This document shows, in pieces, positions 8,291-17,303 of a stretch of DNA of 64,000 bases. A program made the translations under genes and the position numbers. The stretch is from Aquirufa rosea (GTDB lineage Bacteria; Bacteroidota; Bacteroidia; Cytophagales; Spirosomataceae), in the NCBI RefSeq assembly GCF_004118285.1, contig NZ_SDHY01000002.1:62001-126000 (forward strand), written 5' to 3'. A model generated the notes under the pieces. The model ran no database searches and had not been told where the DNA came from. It worked only from the letters and a program-made list of their open reading frames with translations. Numbering within the stretch: the stretch's first letter is position 1; each line of letters starts with the position of its first letter.

Positions 8291-8369
8291 ATCGTATTTA
8301 GAAACAGATACAGTAATAGAACACAGGTACATATTAATCCTCTAGCCTTTGGTTAGGGGATTATTTTTT
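8291..8369 (+). ncRNA. Candidate small RNA B (about 79 nt)
   Basis: ATAGAACACAG is at 8316-8326 and ends 41 nt after the -7 box. Eight nt later comes a 13-bp hairpin with a 3-nt loop (arms 8335-8347 and 8351-8363, two G-U pairs), then six T (8364-8369). The hairpin closes with TAATCC/GGATTA as in A, but its inner sequence differs. A 60-codon ORF runs through the promoter and ends in the terminator; I do not regard it as a gene. Confidence 0.75.
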
Positions 8370-8630
8370 AATAAATGGGTTCTTAATGTTTTCCCAAAAA
8401 ATTGCTTGAATTTTACAAGAACATTAGATACAATGAATTACTCTTAGTTCAAAAAAACGGGTTAAAGATAAGTTTATCAACCGTATATTGAATGAAAGCA
8501 ATAGTTGAATGGAAATTCATGTAACTCTTTCCAATGACATATGGTAAGAAATTAACCTCACTTGTCCATTCCCCGATCTCCTCCTCCATATATTGCCCCG
8601 AACTAGATTTTGATACAATCTAATAGACAT
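8370..8630. other. Gene-free AT-rich spacer before tRNA-Asp
   Basis: I see no gene, repeat or clear promoter between the terminator of small RNA B and the terminator of tRNA-Asp. Confidence 0.5.
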
Positions 8631-8658
8631 AAAAAAAGTCCCTGAAAATCAGGGACTT
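8631..8658 (-). terminator. Terminator of tRNA-Asp
   Basis: A 10-bp perfect stem (8636-8645 with 8649-8658) with an AAA loop, followed on the minus strand by seven T (8637-8631). It lies 14 nt after the tRNA 3' end. Confidence 0.85.
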
Positions 8659-8671
8659 AACTTTATTTGAG

Positions 8672-8745
8672 CGGTCCGGACGGGACTCGAACCCGCGACC
8701 CCATGCGTGACAGGCATGTATTCTAACCAACTGAACTACCGGACC
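8672..8745 (-). tRNA. tRNA-Asp (GTC)
   Basis: A 74-nt cloverleaf. The acceptor GGTCCGG pairs with CCGGACC and the discriminator is G. The anticodon GTC is at 8711-8709 in the loop CTGTCAC, and the T loop TTCGAGT is intact. CCA is not encoded. It decodes GAC/GAU. Confidence 0.96.
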
Positions 8746-8819
8746 GTCTTGTAATGTGGCACAAAATTAGCTAATTTATCCTTTCAAACAAATGCCCAAG
8801 CAAAAAAAACCTAAAAAAT

Positions 8820-9344
8820 ATGTTCCCTCCTGCCTCATATGAATACCCTAAAACCAGCTACTTCACTGAATATCTGAATTTTGAGCCCAACGAGAATATT
8901 TTTGAAGTTTTTGAGAATCAAACAAAAATAATCTTGGACATTTACCAAAATCTTTCTCCTAGGCAATGGTCTTACGCCTATAGCCCAGGTAAATGGACCT
9001 TGCAACAGCTTTTAGGCCACATGGTAGATACAGAACGTATCATCTCTTATCGTGCCTTGGCTATTAGTCGAGGAGAACAACAGGCCCTACCGGGATTTGA
9101 TGAAAATGCCTATTTAGTAAAAGCCCATTACGAAAATCAAAATCCTGAACTGATCCTCAAACAGTATCACCTAACACGTCAAGCTACCATCGCCCTTTTA
9201 CAATCCTTCTCTCCTGATCAATGGAATACTATTGGTCAGGCTAATGGCAATTCCGTCTCTGTTCGTGCATTATCTTGGATGATTGCCGGACATGAAAAGC
9301 ATCATCTGTCCATTATGAATGAGCGATATGCTATTAGGAATTAG
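8820..9344 (+). CDS. DinB-family putative metal enzyme
   Basis: A 174-residue protein of the DinB/YfiT-like four-helix fold. The three expected metal-binding histidines are visible in GHMVDTERI (about residue 66) and GHEKHH (about 159-164). Bacterial members include thiol-dependent transferases and many proteins of unknown role; I cannot assign a substrate. It is monocistronic, divergent from tRNA-Asp. A second member of the same superfamily is at 30194-30712. Confidence 0.85.
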   Translation: MFPPASYEYPKTSYFTEYLNFEPNENIFEVFENQTKIILDIYQNLSPRQWSYAYSPGKWTLQQLLGHMVDTERIISYRALAISRGEQQALPGFDENAYLVKAHYENQNPELILKQYHLTRQATIALLQSFSPDQWNTIGQANGNSVSVRALSWMIAGHEKHHLSIMNERYAIRN

Positions 9345-9548
9345 GAATGTAGCAACTGGAATGTACAATTGAGTGTTAGGAGGTCTTGCGCCTACGGGCA
9401 TTGCAATTTGTCTTACCTAGTTGCTGTCGAATCTATCATTCAAGTGATTATTTTGAATTTTTAAACCAAAACTCTACAATATTCATTTTACATTCTACAA
9501 CATTACTAACTCTGTTAACAATTATTCATTCTTCACTATCTTTACCCC
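9345..9548. repeat. Intergenic low-complexity inverted sequence
   Basis: The first part has GAATTAGGAATGTAG and GGAATGTAC; the end (about 9470-9515) has the complementary style CTACAATATTC...ACATTCTAC. This resembles the repeat gaps at 43873-43999 and 52385-52588. No gene is seen. Confidence 0.4.
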
Positions 9549-10322
9549 ATGAAATTTTACAAATACCAAGGTACAGGCAACGATTTTGTGGTCATTGATG
9601 ACAGAGAAGGAACTTTTCAGCTCGGTCAAGCGGAGATTGCCCATCTATGTCACCGCCGTTTTGGCATTGGAGCCGATGGGTTAATGCTACTTCAAAATGC
9701 CGAAGGTTATGACTTCCGTATGGTTTATTATAATTCAGATGGAACCGAAGGTAGTATGTGTGGCAATGGTGGACGCTGTTTAGTACGCTTTGCGGCCGAC
9801 TTAAATATCGTACAAAATTTCACCACTTTCATTGCCATTGATGGAGAGCACCACGCACATATTGCCCCGGATAAAATCTCCTTGCACATGAAAAATGTGG
9901 CCAAAATTGATGCTATTGAAGGCGACTATTTTGCACAAACAGGTTCCCCGCATTTGGTTCGATTTACTTCAAGTGTGAAGGATGAGAATGTCCAGCAAGT
10001 AGGTGCCGCCATCCGCTATTCTGACACTTTCAAACCACAAGGTGGTACCAATGTCAATTTTGTGGAAATTCTAGAAAAAGGACTATTTGTCAGAACCTAC
10101 GAACGCGGCGTAGAGGATGAAACCTATTCCTGTGGAACTGGGGTAACAGCTGCCGCTTTAGTGGCTAACTCGGTCAAAGGCCTGTCCAGTCCAATTAGCA
10201 TTCAAACTTTAGGAGGAAATCTATCCATTGAGTTCAAAGGTGATGCTCAAAACGGATATCATGATATATTCCTTATTGGACCAGCGGTGTGTGTCTTTAA
10301 AGGCGAAATTACATCCCTTTAA
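9549..10322 (+). CDS. dapF: Diaminopimelate epimerase
   Basis: A 257-residue cytoplasmic enzyme that converts LL- to meso-diaminopimelate for lysine and peptidoglycan. It has the two-fold DapF architecture with both catalytic cysteines: Cys71 in MCGNGGRC and Cys195 in YSCGTGVTAA. The N-terminus FYKYQGTGNDFVVID is typical. It is a bit shorter than the usual 270-280 residues but complete. Its last 14 bp overlap the 3' end of the convergent gene at 10309-12093. Confidence 0.96.
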   Translation: MKFYKYQGTGNDFVVIDDREGTFQLGQAEIAHLCHRRFGIGADGLMLLQNAEGYDFRMVYYNSDGTEGSMCGNGGRCLVRFAADLNIVQNFTTFIAIDGEHHAHIAPDKISLHMKNVAKIDAIEGDYFAQTGSPHLVRFTSSVKDENVQQVGAAIRYSDTFKPQGGTNVNFVEILEKGLFVRTYERGVEDETYSCGTGVTAAALVANSVKGLSSPISIQTLGGNLSIEFKGDAQNGYHDIFLIGPAVCVFKGEITSL

Positions 10323-12093
10323 CGGGTATATTGGTAAAACTTCCCATCGCACTTACTTGATTATTTTCTACCCGGTATATTTTCAGGCGGTAATTTCCAT
10401 CTGGCAGATAAATAAATGGCAAATATCCTTCAGCGTGTCGCACATAAATGGCATCGTGATATTTCAACTGACGGGCTCTATCCAATTCCATAAAATACAA
10501 ATTAAAGACCCAGCATTTCTTTTCGGCATTCTCAAAGACCACGTAAATCCCGTCGGAACCATGCGAAACCTTGACATGCGTTTTCTCGCCATGATACCTT
10601 AAACCATTTTTTTCTAACTTAAACTGCAACAAATCTTTGCCTGTTGATAAGGAAGTTTTTACCTGAACATCTTTTTGAAATTCCTTTTCTAAATGTGCCT
10701 CTCTAGGGCCCAACTGGTAAAATCCATGGGCAAATGTTAGCGAAACCACATCATTCACGTATGCCACTGAACTAGGAAGTTCTGCCGTAAAATCCACGAT
10801 TGGCCCACTTAATTGAGACAATGATACACCTTTGGGAGCTCCTAAATCAGATTTTTTACCTAATGAATCAACAAAATAATAATGCTCTCTGCGCTGGATG
10901 CTGTGTTTGATGATAGCTGCAGATTCTGCCGTGGTAAAATTAACCACAGCCAATAAGTTATTCCAATAAGACAACCCAAAGTATAGCATAGAAAATGCTA
11001 AAATTAGCCAGACATTCCATGATTTATTCAGTGAAAATGTATGCCAATAAAGTAGGCATAGGCTGATTAAGAACAGGGTACTATTAATCGCATAACGACT
11101 CTCAAACACAAATTCAATCGGCAAATTGGCACGACCAATTGAATAAATCAGGGCGGTAGCCAGAATGAATAACTGAATAGCAATAATGAAGTCAAAAGAT
11201 GATTTCTGACGAATCAATTGATAGGTATTTCTGAGAACAAATATCATCCAAGCTAATAAAGCCACTGCTCCTAGGCCCATACTTACTTGAATCCGAAGCT
11301 CGGAAGTGGTTGAGAAAAATACTCCTACAAATGAACCTAAATAAACCAAGAAAGTTTGAATGATAGCTCCCACCAGATGTAGATTATCCGACAAATGTCC
11401 TCGTTGGTACGGATGTTGATAGCCCCACATATACAATCCGAAAAAGGCAACTCCAGAAATAACCCAAATTAACCAATACATCTTGGCATAATTTTTCAAC
11501 ATGGGTATGGCCGCAGCAAATAGTAAAAAGCCATTTCCACTGGTGAAAACTGCTATAAATGCTAAAATTAGTGCGGTGATAAACTGGGTCTTGGCATTCC
11601 CTTTACCGTCCAGCACATAAAATACAATTAGTATGAAAAACACAATGCTATTATGCTGCAAGGCACAGACCGGCCAAAAGACATTGTGAAAATAAGCGAC
11701 ATTGTACCAAATAAAAGCTAATGGAATAATCCACCATTGAGGTAATTGGTAGCGATGCAGGTAGGCTTGTAAAATGAAATGTACCCCCAAGGTTGCCCCT
11801 GCCCCAACCAGGTTTAGAGTCATGTAGTCAATCTGCCCAGTTATGAAATATTGTATTAAACTGACAATGGACAAATAACCCTCTCGATGTTCATTGCATT
11901 GAGATACCAACAAGGCAATTTTGTCTAACCATGTATCATTCCCGTAAAAAAAACGAATTATAAAGCCATTGATAGCACTCCAGTCATCAGCAAAAGGAGC
12001 ATTGATTCCAAATTTCAGCAGAAATAAATAGAAGAAAATGGCAGGTGCTAGTGAAAGAAAAAAATAAAAATACCGCTGGCGAAACAAGTTCAT
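10309..12093 (-). CDS. Multi-pass membrane protein, possibly GT-C-like
   Basis: A 594-residue protein of unknown function. I chose the ATG at 12093; an upstream in-frame TTG at 12102 is less likely. About ten or more hydrophobic helices fill residues 1-390, and a soluble domain of about 200 residues follows. The first external loop has an Asp-Asp pair (APFADDWSAI), a position where GT-C membrane glycosyltransferases carry acidic residues, but the rest is not enough for a firm assignment. It is divergent from the phosphohexomutase and overlaps dapF at the 3' end by 14 bp. Confidence 0.75.
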   Translation of the reverse strand: MNLFRQRYFYFFLSLAPAIFFYLFLLKFGINAPFADDWSAINGFIIRFFYGNDTWLDKIALLVSQCNEHREGYLSIVSLIQYFITGQIDYMTLNLVGAGATLGVHFILQAYLHRYQLPQWWIIPLAFIWYNVAYFHNVFWPVCALQHNSIVFFILIVFYVLDGKGNAKTQFITALILAFIAVFTSGNGFLLFAAAIPMLKNYAKMYWLIWVISGVAFFGLYMWGYQHPYQRGHLSDNLHLVGAIIQTFLVYLGSFVGVFFSTTSELRIQVSMGLGAVALLAWMIFVLRNTYQLIRQKSSFDFIIAIQLFILATALIYSIGRANLPIEFVFESRYAINSTLFLISLCLLYWHTFSLNKSWNVWLILAFSMLYFGLSYWNNLLAVVNFTTAESAAIIKHSIQRREHYYFVDSLGKKSDLGAPKGVSLSQLSGPIVDFTAELPSSVAYVNDVVSLTFAHGFYQLGPREAHLEKEFQKDVQVKTSLSTGKDLLQFKLEKNGLRYHGEKTHVKVSHGSDGIYVVFENAEKKCWVFNLYFMELDRARQLKYHDAIYVRHAEGYLPFIYLPDGNYRLKIYRVENNQVSAMGSFTNIPVKGM

Positions 12094-12200
12094 TAAACCC
12101 AATATTATTCTTAAGAAAATTTTCTAATTTAGAGGCTATGTGTTCTCATATCCACAAAAGTAAGCAAATAATTTGACAGCCTTCTTTGAAAATTAACCTT

Positions 12201-13955
12201 ATGGCATTACACCTTGACAGTACGACTCAACAAAATGTAAATCAGTGGCTTTCCGGAGCCTATGATGCAGAAACAAAATCTCAAATCCAGCGCTTGATTG
12301 ATCAAGAAGATCATGTGACCCTGACCGACTCATTTTATAAATCTTTGGAATTTGGAACAGGTGGAATGCGCGGAGAAATGGGGGTAGGATGTAACCGCAT
12401 GAACCGCTACACGGTTGGTGCTGCTACACAAGGATTTGCCAACTACCTATTGACCGTATTGGGTAATCAGAAAATCAAAGTGGTTATTGCCCATGATTCT
12501 AGAAATAACTCGCCGGAGTTTTGTCGGATTGCGGCTGATATTTTTACTGCCAATGGCATAGAAGTGTATTTATTCCCTGCCTTGCGTCCTACTCCTCAAT
12601 TATCGTTCGCAGTGCGACATTTAAGTTGCCATGCGGGATTGGTTATTACCGCTTCTCATAACCCCAAGGAGTACAATGGTTATAAGGCGTATTGGGCAGA
12701 TGGATCGCAAGTGGTGGCTCCTCACGACAAAAACATCGTTGCTGAAGTGAACGCCATTCTTTCAGTAGATGACATTAAATTCCAAGGCAACGATGCACTT
12801 TTGCACATTTTGGATGAGAAAATAGATCAAGAATATTTAAAAACTATACAAGCAAACTGCCGTCAACCGGAGGTTATTCAGCGTCAAAAAGACCTTAAGA
12901 TTGTCTTTTCTCCTATTCACGGCACTGGTATCACTTTGGTTCCTAAAGCATTGCAATTGTTGGGTTTTACCTCGGTACATATAGTGCATGAGCAGGCAGA
13001 ACCAAACGGGAATTTCCCAACCGTAATATATCCTAATCCAGAGGAAAAAGAGGCGATGACTTTGGCACTTGAACAAGCCAAAGCTTTGGATGCTGATTTG
13101 GTGATTGCGACCGACCCAGATGCGGATCGTGTGGGAGCTGCCGTGAAGAGCCCTAGTGGTAATTGGCAATTGTTAAATGGAAATCAAATGGCCAGCTTGA
13201 TTCTTTATTACTTATTGAAAGTAGACAAAAAGCTTGGCCGATTAACGGGCAAGGAATTTGTAGCTAAAACAATTGTAACCACCGACTTAATTGATAAAAT
13301 GTGTGCTCAGCAAGGTGTGCCGTGTTATAACACATTGACGGGATTTAAATACATCGCACAGGTCATTCGCGAATTAGAAGGAAAGGAAAAATTCATTGGT
13401 GGAGGAGAAGAATCTTATGGCTATTTAATTGGGGATGCAGTGCGCGACAAAGATGCCGTGGCCTCATGTGCGATGATTGCTGAGTTAACAGCCTTTGCCA
13501 AAGACCAAGGAAAATCCCTATTCGATTTTCTGGCTGAAATGTATATCGAGAATAATTTCTATTATGAAGGATTAATTTCGCTTACGAAAAAAGGTAAAGC
13601 AGGTGCGGAGGAAATCAAGCAAATGATGATTAACCTTCGATCTAATGTCCCTGCTAGCGTGGCGGGAAGTAAACCCGTTAAGGTATTGGATTATGAAGGA
13701 TTACAGTCCACGGATTTAAACACCGGACAAGTGAGTCCAATCGTGGAGGGAAGAGGAATAGAGGCTTCCAATGTGATCCAGCTAATCCTTGCTGATGGAT
13801 CCAAAGTTTCCGCTAGACCCTCGGGGACAGAGCCTAAAATCAAGTTTTATGTATCTGTCAATGCCCCGTTAAAAGAGGCAAGCGACTTCGACCAAACATT
13901 GAAGGCTTTGCAGGAAAAAGTCAAAACTATTCAGGAGGACTTAGGGCTTAAATAA
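12201..13955 (+). CDS. Phosphoglucomutase/phosphomannomutase family
   Basis: A 584-residue alpha-D-phosphohexomutase that interconverts hexose 1- and 6-phosphates in the cytoplasm. The phosphoserine loop TASHNPKEYNG is near residue 152, the Mg site DPDADRVG near 305, the sugar loop GGEESYGY near 400 and the phosphate-binding RPSGTEPKIKFYV near 540. I start at ATG 12201 rather than at the TTG 15 nt upstream. The size fits the long PGM2-like branch found in Bacteroidota and Firmicutes. It may supply sugar phosphates for glycan synthesis. Confidence 0.93.
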   Translation: MALHLDSTTQQNVNQWLSGAYDAETKSQIQRLIDQEDHVTLTDSFYKSLEFGTGGMRGEMGVGCNRMNRYTVGAATQGFANYLLTVLGNQKIKVVIAHDSRNNSPEFCRIAADIFTANGIEVYLFPALRPTPQLSFAVRHLSCHAGLVITASHNPKEYNGYKAYWADGSQVVAPHDKNIVAEVNAILSVDDIKFQGNDALLHILDEKIDQEYLKTIQANCRQPEVIQRQKDLKIVFSPIHGTGITLVPKALQLLGFTSVHIVHEQAEPNGNFPTVIYPNPEEKEAMTLALEQAKALDADLVIATDPDADRVGAAVKSPSGNWQLLNGNQMASLILYYLLKVDKKLGRLTGKEFVAKTIVTTDLIDKMCAQQGVPCYNTLTGFKYIAQVIRELEGKEKFIGGGEESYGYLIGDAVRDKDAVASCAMIAELTAFAKDQGKSLFDFLAEMYIENNFYYEGLISLTKKGKAGAEEIKQMMINLRSNVPASVAGSKPVKVLDYEGLQSTDLNTGQVSPIVEGRGIEASNVIQLILADGSKVSARPSGTEPKIKFYVSVNAPLKEASDFDQTLKALQEKVKTIQEDLGLK

Positions 13956-13985
13956 AATTGTTTCCTGAGGAAATTAGAGAATTTT

Positions 13986-14040
13986 CAACGCTCTTTTTTA
14001 ACGCTGTTAAGGTTTAAAACCTTGACAGCGTTGAGCGTTG
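13986..14040. repeat. Nested inverted repeat between convergent genes
   Basis: Outer arms CAACGCTC (13986-13993) and GAGCGTTG (14033-14040) enclose a 16-bp inner stem (14000-14015 with 14017-14032, one mismatch or G-U). Six T lie between the outer and inner 5' arms. It lies between the mutase and prfC stops. It may terminate transcription from both sides or be a mobile palindrome. Confidence 0.55.
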
Positions 14041-14081
14041 TAACGTTTTTAAAACAAAAGATATTGTCCAGAAAACTGATT

Positions 14082-15674
14082 TTACGCTAACTTAAACTCC
14101 GAAGTAAAGTGGAATTCTATTTCTGGATTATTCGTTTGGTTCATCCGCAAAATCCAATCAGACTCTGCTAAAAACACATAATTGCCATCTTTATCTTGGG
14201 CAATGTTCTGGCCCTTCAAACGCACAAACTCTTGAAGCTTTTTGGGGTCTTCTGAGGTTATCCAACAAGCTTTACTTACTTGCATACCATCGAAGCGACA
14301 TTTTGCACCATATTCATGTTCCAATCGATATTGAATGACCTCATATTGAAGGTCTCCTACCGTTCCTACGATCTTACGATTACCCAATTGAGGTTGCAAA
14401 AATAATTGAGCTACTCCCTCATCTGTCAACTGATCAATCCCCTTTTCCAATTGCTTGGCTTTCATTGGATCCAGGTTAATCAATTCCTTGAAAATTTCTG
14501 GTGAAAAATTAGGAATGCCTTGATAATTCAGCACTTCTCCTTCTGTGAGGGTATCGCCAATTTTAAAGTTACCTGTATCATACAATCCCACTACATCGCC
14601 GGGGAAACCCTCTTCGATCACCTCTTTTTCTTGGGCCATAAAATTGTATGGATTGGCAAAACGTACATTCTTCTTTAATCGAACATGTTGATAAAAAGTA
14701 TTCCTTTGAAAAACGCCCGAACAAATACGCAAGAAAGCTATTCTATCCCGATGTTTAGGATCTAGATTGGCATGTATTTTGAACACAAAACCTGTAAATT
14801 TCTTTTCGGTAGGCTCAACAACCCTTACATCGGTGCCACGAGCCTGAGTGGGTGGAGCTATCTTGGTAAACGTATCCAACAATTCTTGAATACCGAAATT
14901 ATTCACCGCCGATCCAAAAAATACGGGCGCAATTTCTCCAGATAAATATTCAGAACGATCAAAAGGCTCATAAACTCCTTCAATCAATTCCACATCTTCC
15001 CGTAATTGGGCAGCATCCTTCTCTCCTACTCGAGCATCCAATTCTGGGGTATGAATATCCACCGAAACCACATTTTTCTCAATTTTTGTTTTATTTGCCG
15101 AGAATAAATTCAGGGAATGATCTAGCAAATGATATACTCCTTTGAAATTGGAGCCCATGTTAATAGGCCAAGTCAAAGGACGAACGCGAATAGAAAGCTT
15201 CTGCTCCAACTCATCCAATAAATCAAATGGATTTTGACCTTCGCGGTCCATTTTGTTAATAAAAATAATCACTGGAGTCTTTCGCATCCGACAAACCTCC
15301 ATCAAACGCTCGGTTTGTTCTTCTACTCCTTTTACGCAATCAATCACCAAAATAACGGAATCAACTGCCGTAAGGGTTCTATAAGTATCCTCCGCAAAGT
15401 CTTTGTGCCCTGGTGTATCCAAGATATTAATTTTAACCCCCTGGTAATCAAAAGTCATCACCGAGGTAGCCACCGAGATTCCTCTTTGTCTTTCGATTTC
15501 CATGAAATCAGAGGTAGCGCCCTTTTTAATCTTATTCGACTTAACAGCACCTGCCGTTTGTATAGCTCCTCCGAAAAGGAGTAATTTTTCCGTTAAAGTG
15601 GTCTTTCCAGCATCCGGGTGAGAGATGATTCCAAAGGTTCTTCTTTTGGAAATTTCAGCAGCGAGATTACTCAT
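14082..15674 (-). CDS. prfC: Peptide chain release factor 3
   Basis: A 530-residue translational GTPase that recycles RF1/RF2 from the ribosome after termination. G1 is HPDAGKTT (19-26), G3 DTPGH (about 87-91), G4 NKMD (about 141). The long RF3 C-terminal domains follow ([22 protein letters not shown]). The length is typical. It is monocistronic and convergent with the mutase. Confidence 0.97.
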   Translation of the reverse strand: MSNLAAEISKRRTFGIISHPDAGKTTLTEKLLLFGGAIQTAGAVKSNKIKKGATSDFMEIERQRGISVATSVMTFDYQGVKINILDTPGHKDFAEDTYRTLTAVDSVILVIDCVKGVEEQTERLMEVCRMRKTPVIIFINKMDREGQNPFDLLDELEQKLSIRVRPLTWPINMGSNFKGVYHLLDHSLNLFSANKTKIEKNVVSVDIHTPELDARVGEKDAAQLREDVELIEGVYEPFDRSEYLSGEIAPVFFGSAVNNFGIQELLDTFTKIAPPTQARGTDVRVVEPTEKKFTGFVFKIHANLDPKHRDRIAFLRICSGVFQRNTFYQHVRLKKNVRFANPYNFMAQEKEVIEEGFPGDVVGLYDTGNFKIGDTLTEGEVLNYQGIPNFSPEIFKELINLDPMKAKQLEKGIDQLTDEGVAQLFLQPQLGNRKIVGTVGDLQYEVIQYRLEHEYGAKCRFDGMQVSKACWITSEDPKKLQEFVRLKGQNIAQDKDGNYVFLAESDWILRMNQTNNPEIEFHFTSEFKLA

Positions 15675-15711
15675 TCAATGAATTTTAAAAAATGAATTGC
15701 AAAATTAAGGC

Positions 15712-15741
15712 AAAAAAAAATGGCACCCAATGCGGGTGCCA
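15712..15741 (-). terminator. Terminator of the amino-acid permease gene
   Basis: TGGCACCC (15721-15728) pairs with GGGTGCCA (15734-15741) around a 5-nt loop. On the minus strand a T-run of nine (15720-15712) follows. Confidence 0.9.
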
Positions 15742-15760
15742 AATATTGTCTCTGATAAAC

Positions 15761-17239
15761 TTACTTATTCTGATTCAGGTTACTATTTTTTCTACTGTAA
15801 AGGAAATACACCAATACACCTAAACTACCCCAAATCAAGAAAGAAATCTTAGTTTCTGTACGTAATCCCCACATGAGGTAAAGGTTGCACAAGATACCTA
15901 AGGTAGCCACTACCGGAAGCAATGGGGCACGGAATGGACGCTCAATATTCGGTTCACGAACGCGCAACAACCACACTGCCCCACAAATCATCGCAAAAGC
16001 TAATAAAGTACCCGAACTACACATTTCTGACACTTTGTCGATAGGTGTCAAGGCAGAAACAACAGAAACAATACCTCCTACGAAAATAGTGCTCTTCCAA
16101 GGGGTTTTGAACTTAGGGTGAATTGCTCCAAACAATCCTTTTGGCAACAAACCATCTTTTGCCATACCTAAGAAAATACGTGTTTGAGACAACATCATAA
16201 CCAGCATCACAGATGTAAGACCAGCCGTGGCGGCAATTGTCACAATGTACATGGCAATAGGCAACCCAGCTCCTTCAAAAGCTGATGCTACTGGAGCTTT
16301 TAAATCCAAAGTATCGTATTTGACCATACCAGTTAATACTAATGACACCAAGATGTACAATAAGGTACAAATCAATAAGGATGCGATAATCGCAAATGGA
16401 ATATCTTTGGTAGGATTGATAGCCTCTCCGGCTTGGGTAGATACTGCATCAAAACCAATATAAGCGAAGAAAATAATACTCGCAGCTGTTACCACCCCAT
16501 TAAAACCATAATGTTGTGCCCCAGAATCATCAATGACTGCATCCGGGATAAATGGTGTCCAGTTGGCGGTATCTACATAAAAAGCACCCACCACAATCAC
16601 GAAAACCACCGCTGCCACTTTCAAAATCACGATTAAATTATTCGTACTGGCAGCTTCTTTAATTCCTTTTACTAAGACCCAAGTTACTCCCCAAACAATT
16701 AAGAAGGCTGGTAAATTAAAGGCAAAAGCAAAATCCGGTACTACTTCTCCCGCAGCTCTCAACTTTTCCGCTTTTTCTGCGGCAGTTACAGGGTCATTGG
16801 TGAGATAAATCGGTAAGTTAATATTGAAGAGGTGTAATAGTTTTTCAAAATACCCAGACCAGGCCACGGCTACCGTAGTAGCTCCCATCATATATTCCAA
16901 AATCAAGTTCCATCCAATGAACCAGGCAAAAAACTCTCCTACTGTTCCATAGGAATAAGCGTAGGCAGAGCCTTCCACAGGTAAAATGGAAGCAAATTCT
17001 GCATAACATAAAGCAGCAAAAGTACATGCTACCCCTGCCATCACAAAAGATAAAGCTAGGGCTGGACCTGCCCAATCATGGGCAGCAATACCCGTCAAGG
17101 TAAAAATACCTCCACCGATAACGGCACCGATACCTAAGGAAGTCAATGCCCATTTACCAAGTACTCTTTTTAATTGATTGTTTTTCACATCGGCAGCATA
17201 GGCTTCCAATGGTTTTTTTCTCCAAATACTGTTGCTCAT
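15761..17239 (-). CDS. APC-superfamily amino-acid permease
   Basis: A 492-residue inner-membrane transporter with 12 or more TM helices. The first helix has the APC substrate-binding motif GIGAVIGGGIFTLTG (about residues 35-50). It resembles the cationic amino-acid transporter (CAT/YfnA-like) branch; the exact substrate is unknown. It stands alone between two terminators (15712-15741 and the secDF terminator at 17268-17294). Confidence 0.92.
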   Translation of the reverse strand: MSNSIWRKKPLEAYAADVKNNQLKRVLGKWALTSLGIGAVIGGGIFTLTGIAAHDWAGPALALSFVMAGVACTFAALCYAEFASILPVEGSAYAYSYGTVGEFFAWFIGWNLILEYMMGATTVAVAWSGYFEKLLHLFNINLPIYLTNDPVTAAEKAEKLRAAGEVVPDFAFAFNLPAFLIVWGVTWVLVKGIKEAASTNNLIVILKVAAVVFVIVVGAFYVDTANWTPFIPDAVIDDSGAQHYGFNGVVTAASIIFFAYIGFDAVSTQAGEAINPTKDIPFAIIASLLICTLLYILVSLVLTGMVKYDTLDLKAPVASAFEGAGLPIAMYIVTIAATAGLTSVMLVMMLSQTRIFLGMAKDGLLPKGLFGAIHPKFKTPWKSTIFVGGIVSVVSALTPIDKVSEMCSSGTLLAFAMICGAVWLLRVREPNIERPFRAPLLPVVATLGILCNLYLMWGLRTETKISFLIWGSLGVLVYFLYSRKNSNLNQNK

Positions 17240-17267
17240 AGCATCAAATTTTTAAATGGAAATCATC

Positions 17268-17294
17268 AAAAAGCCGGTGCAATGTTGCACCGGC
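17268..17294 (-). terminator. Terminator of secDF
   Basis: A perfect 8-bp GC-rich stem (17273-17280 with 17287-17294) with a 6-nt loop, followed on the minus strand by five T (17272-17268). It lies 9 nt after the secDF stop. Confidence 0.88.
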
Positions 17295-17303
17295 CTAATG
17301 AAT

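Noticed and set aside
8174-8356. A 60-codon ORF across the promoter and hairpin of small RNA B
   Set aside because: It covers the operator, both promoter boxes and most of the terminator, has AT-driven composition and no counterpart at unit A. The regulatory reading explains all its conserved bases.
9386-9598. A 70-codon ORF before dapF
   Set aside because: It overlaps the true dapF start in another frame and runs through low-complexity intergenic sequence.
12139-12146. TGTGTTCT upstream of the phosphohexomutase as another target of the small RNAs
   Set aside because: Only eight bases match and the conserved AT after the core is broken by a C. Such a match is expected by chance in a 64-kb AT-rich window.
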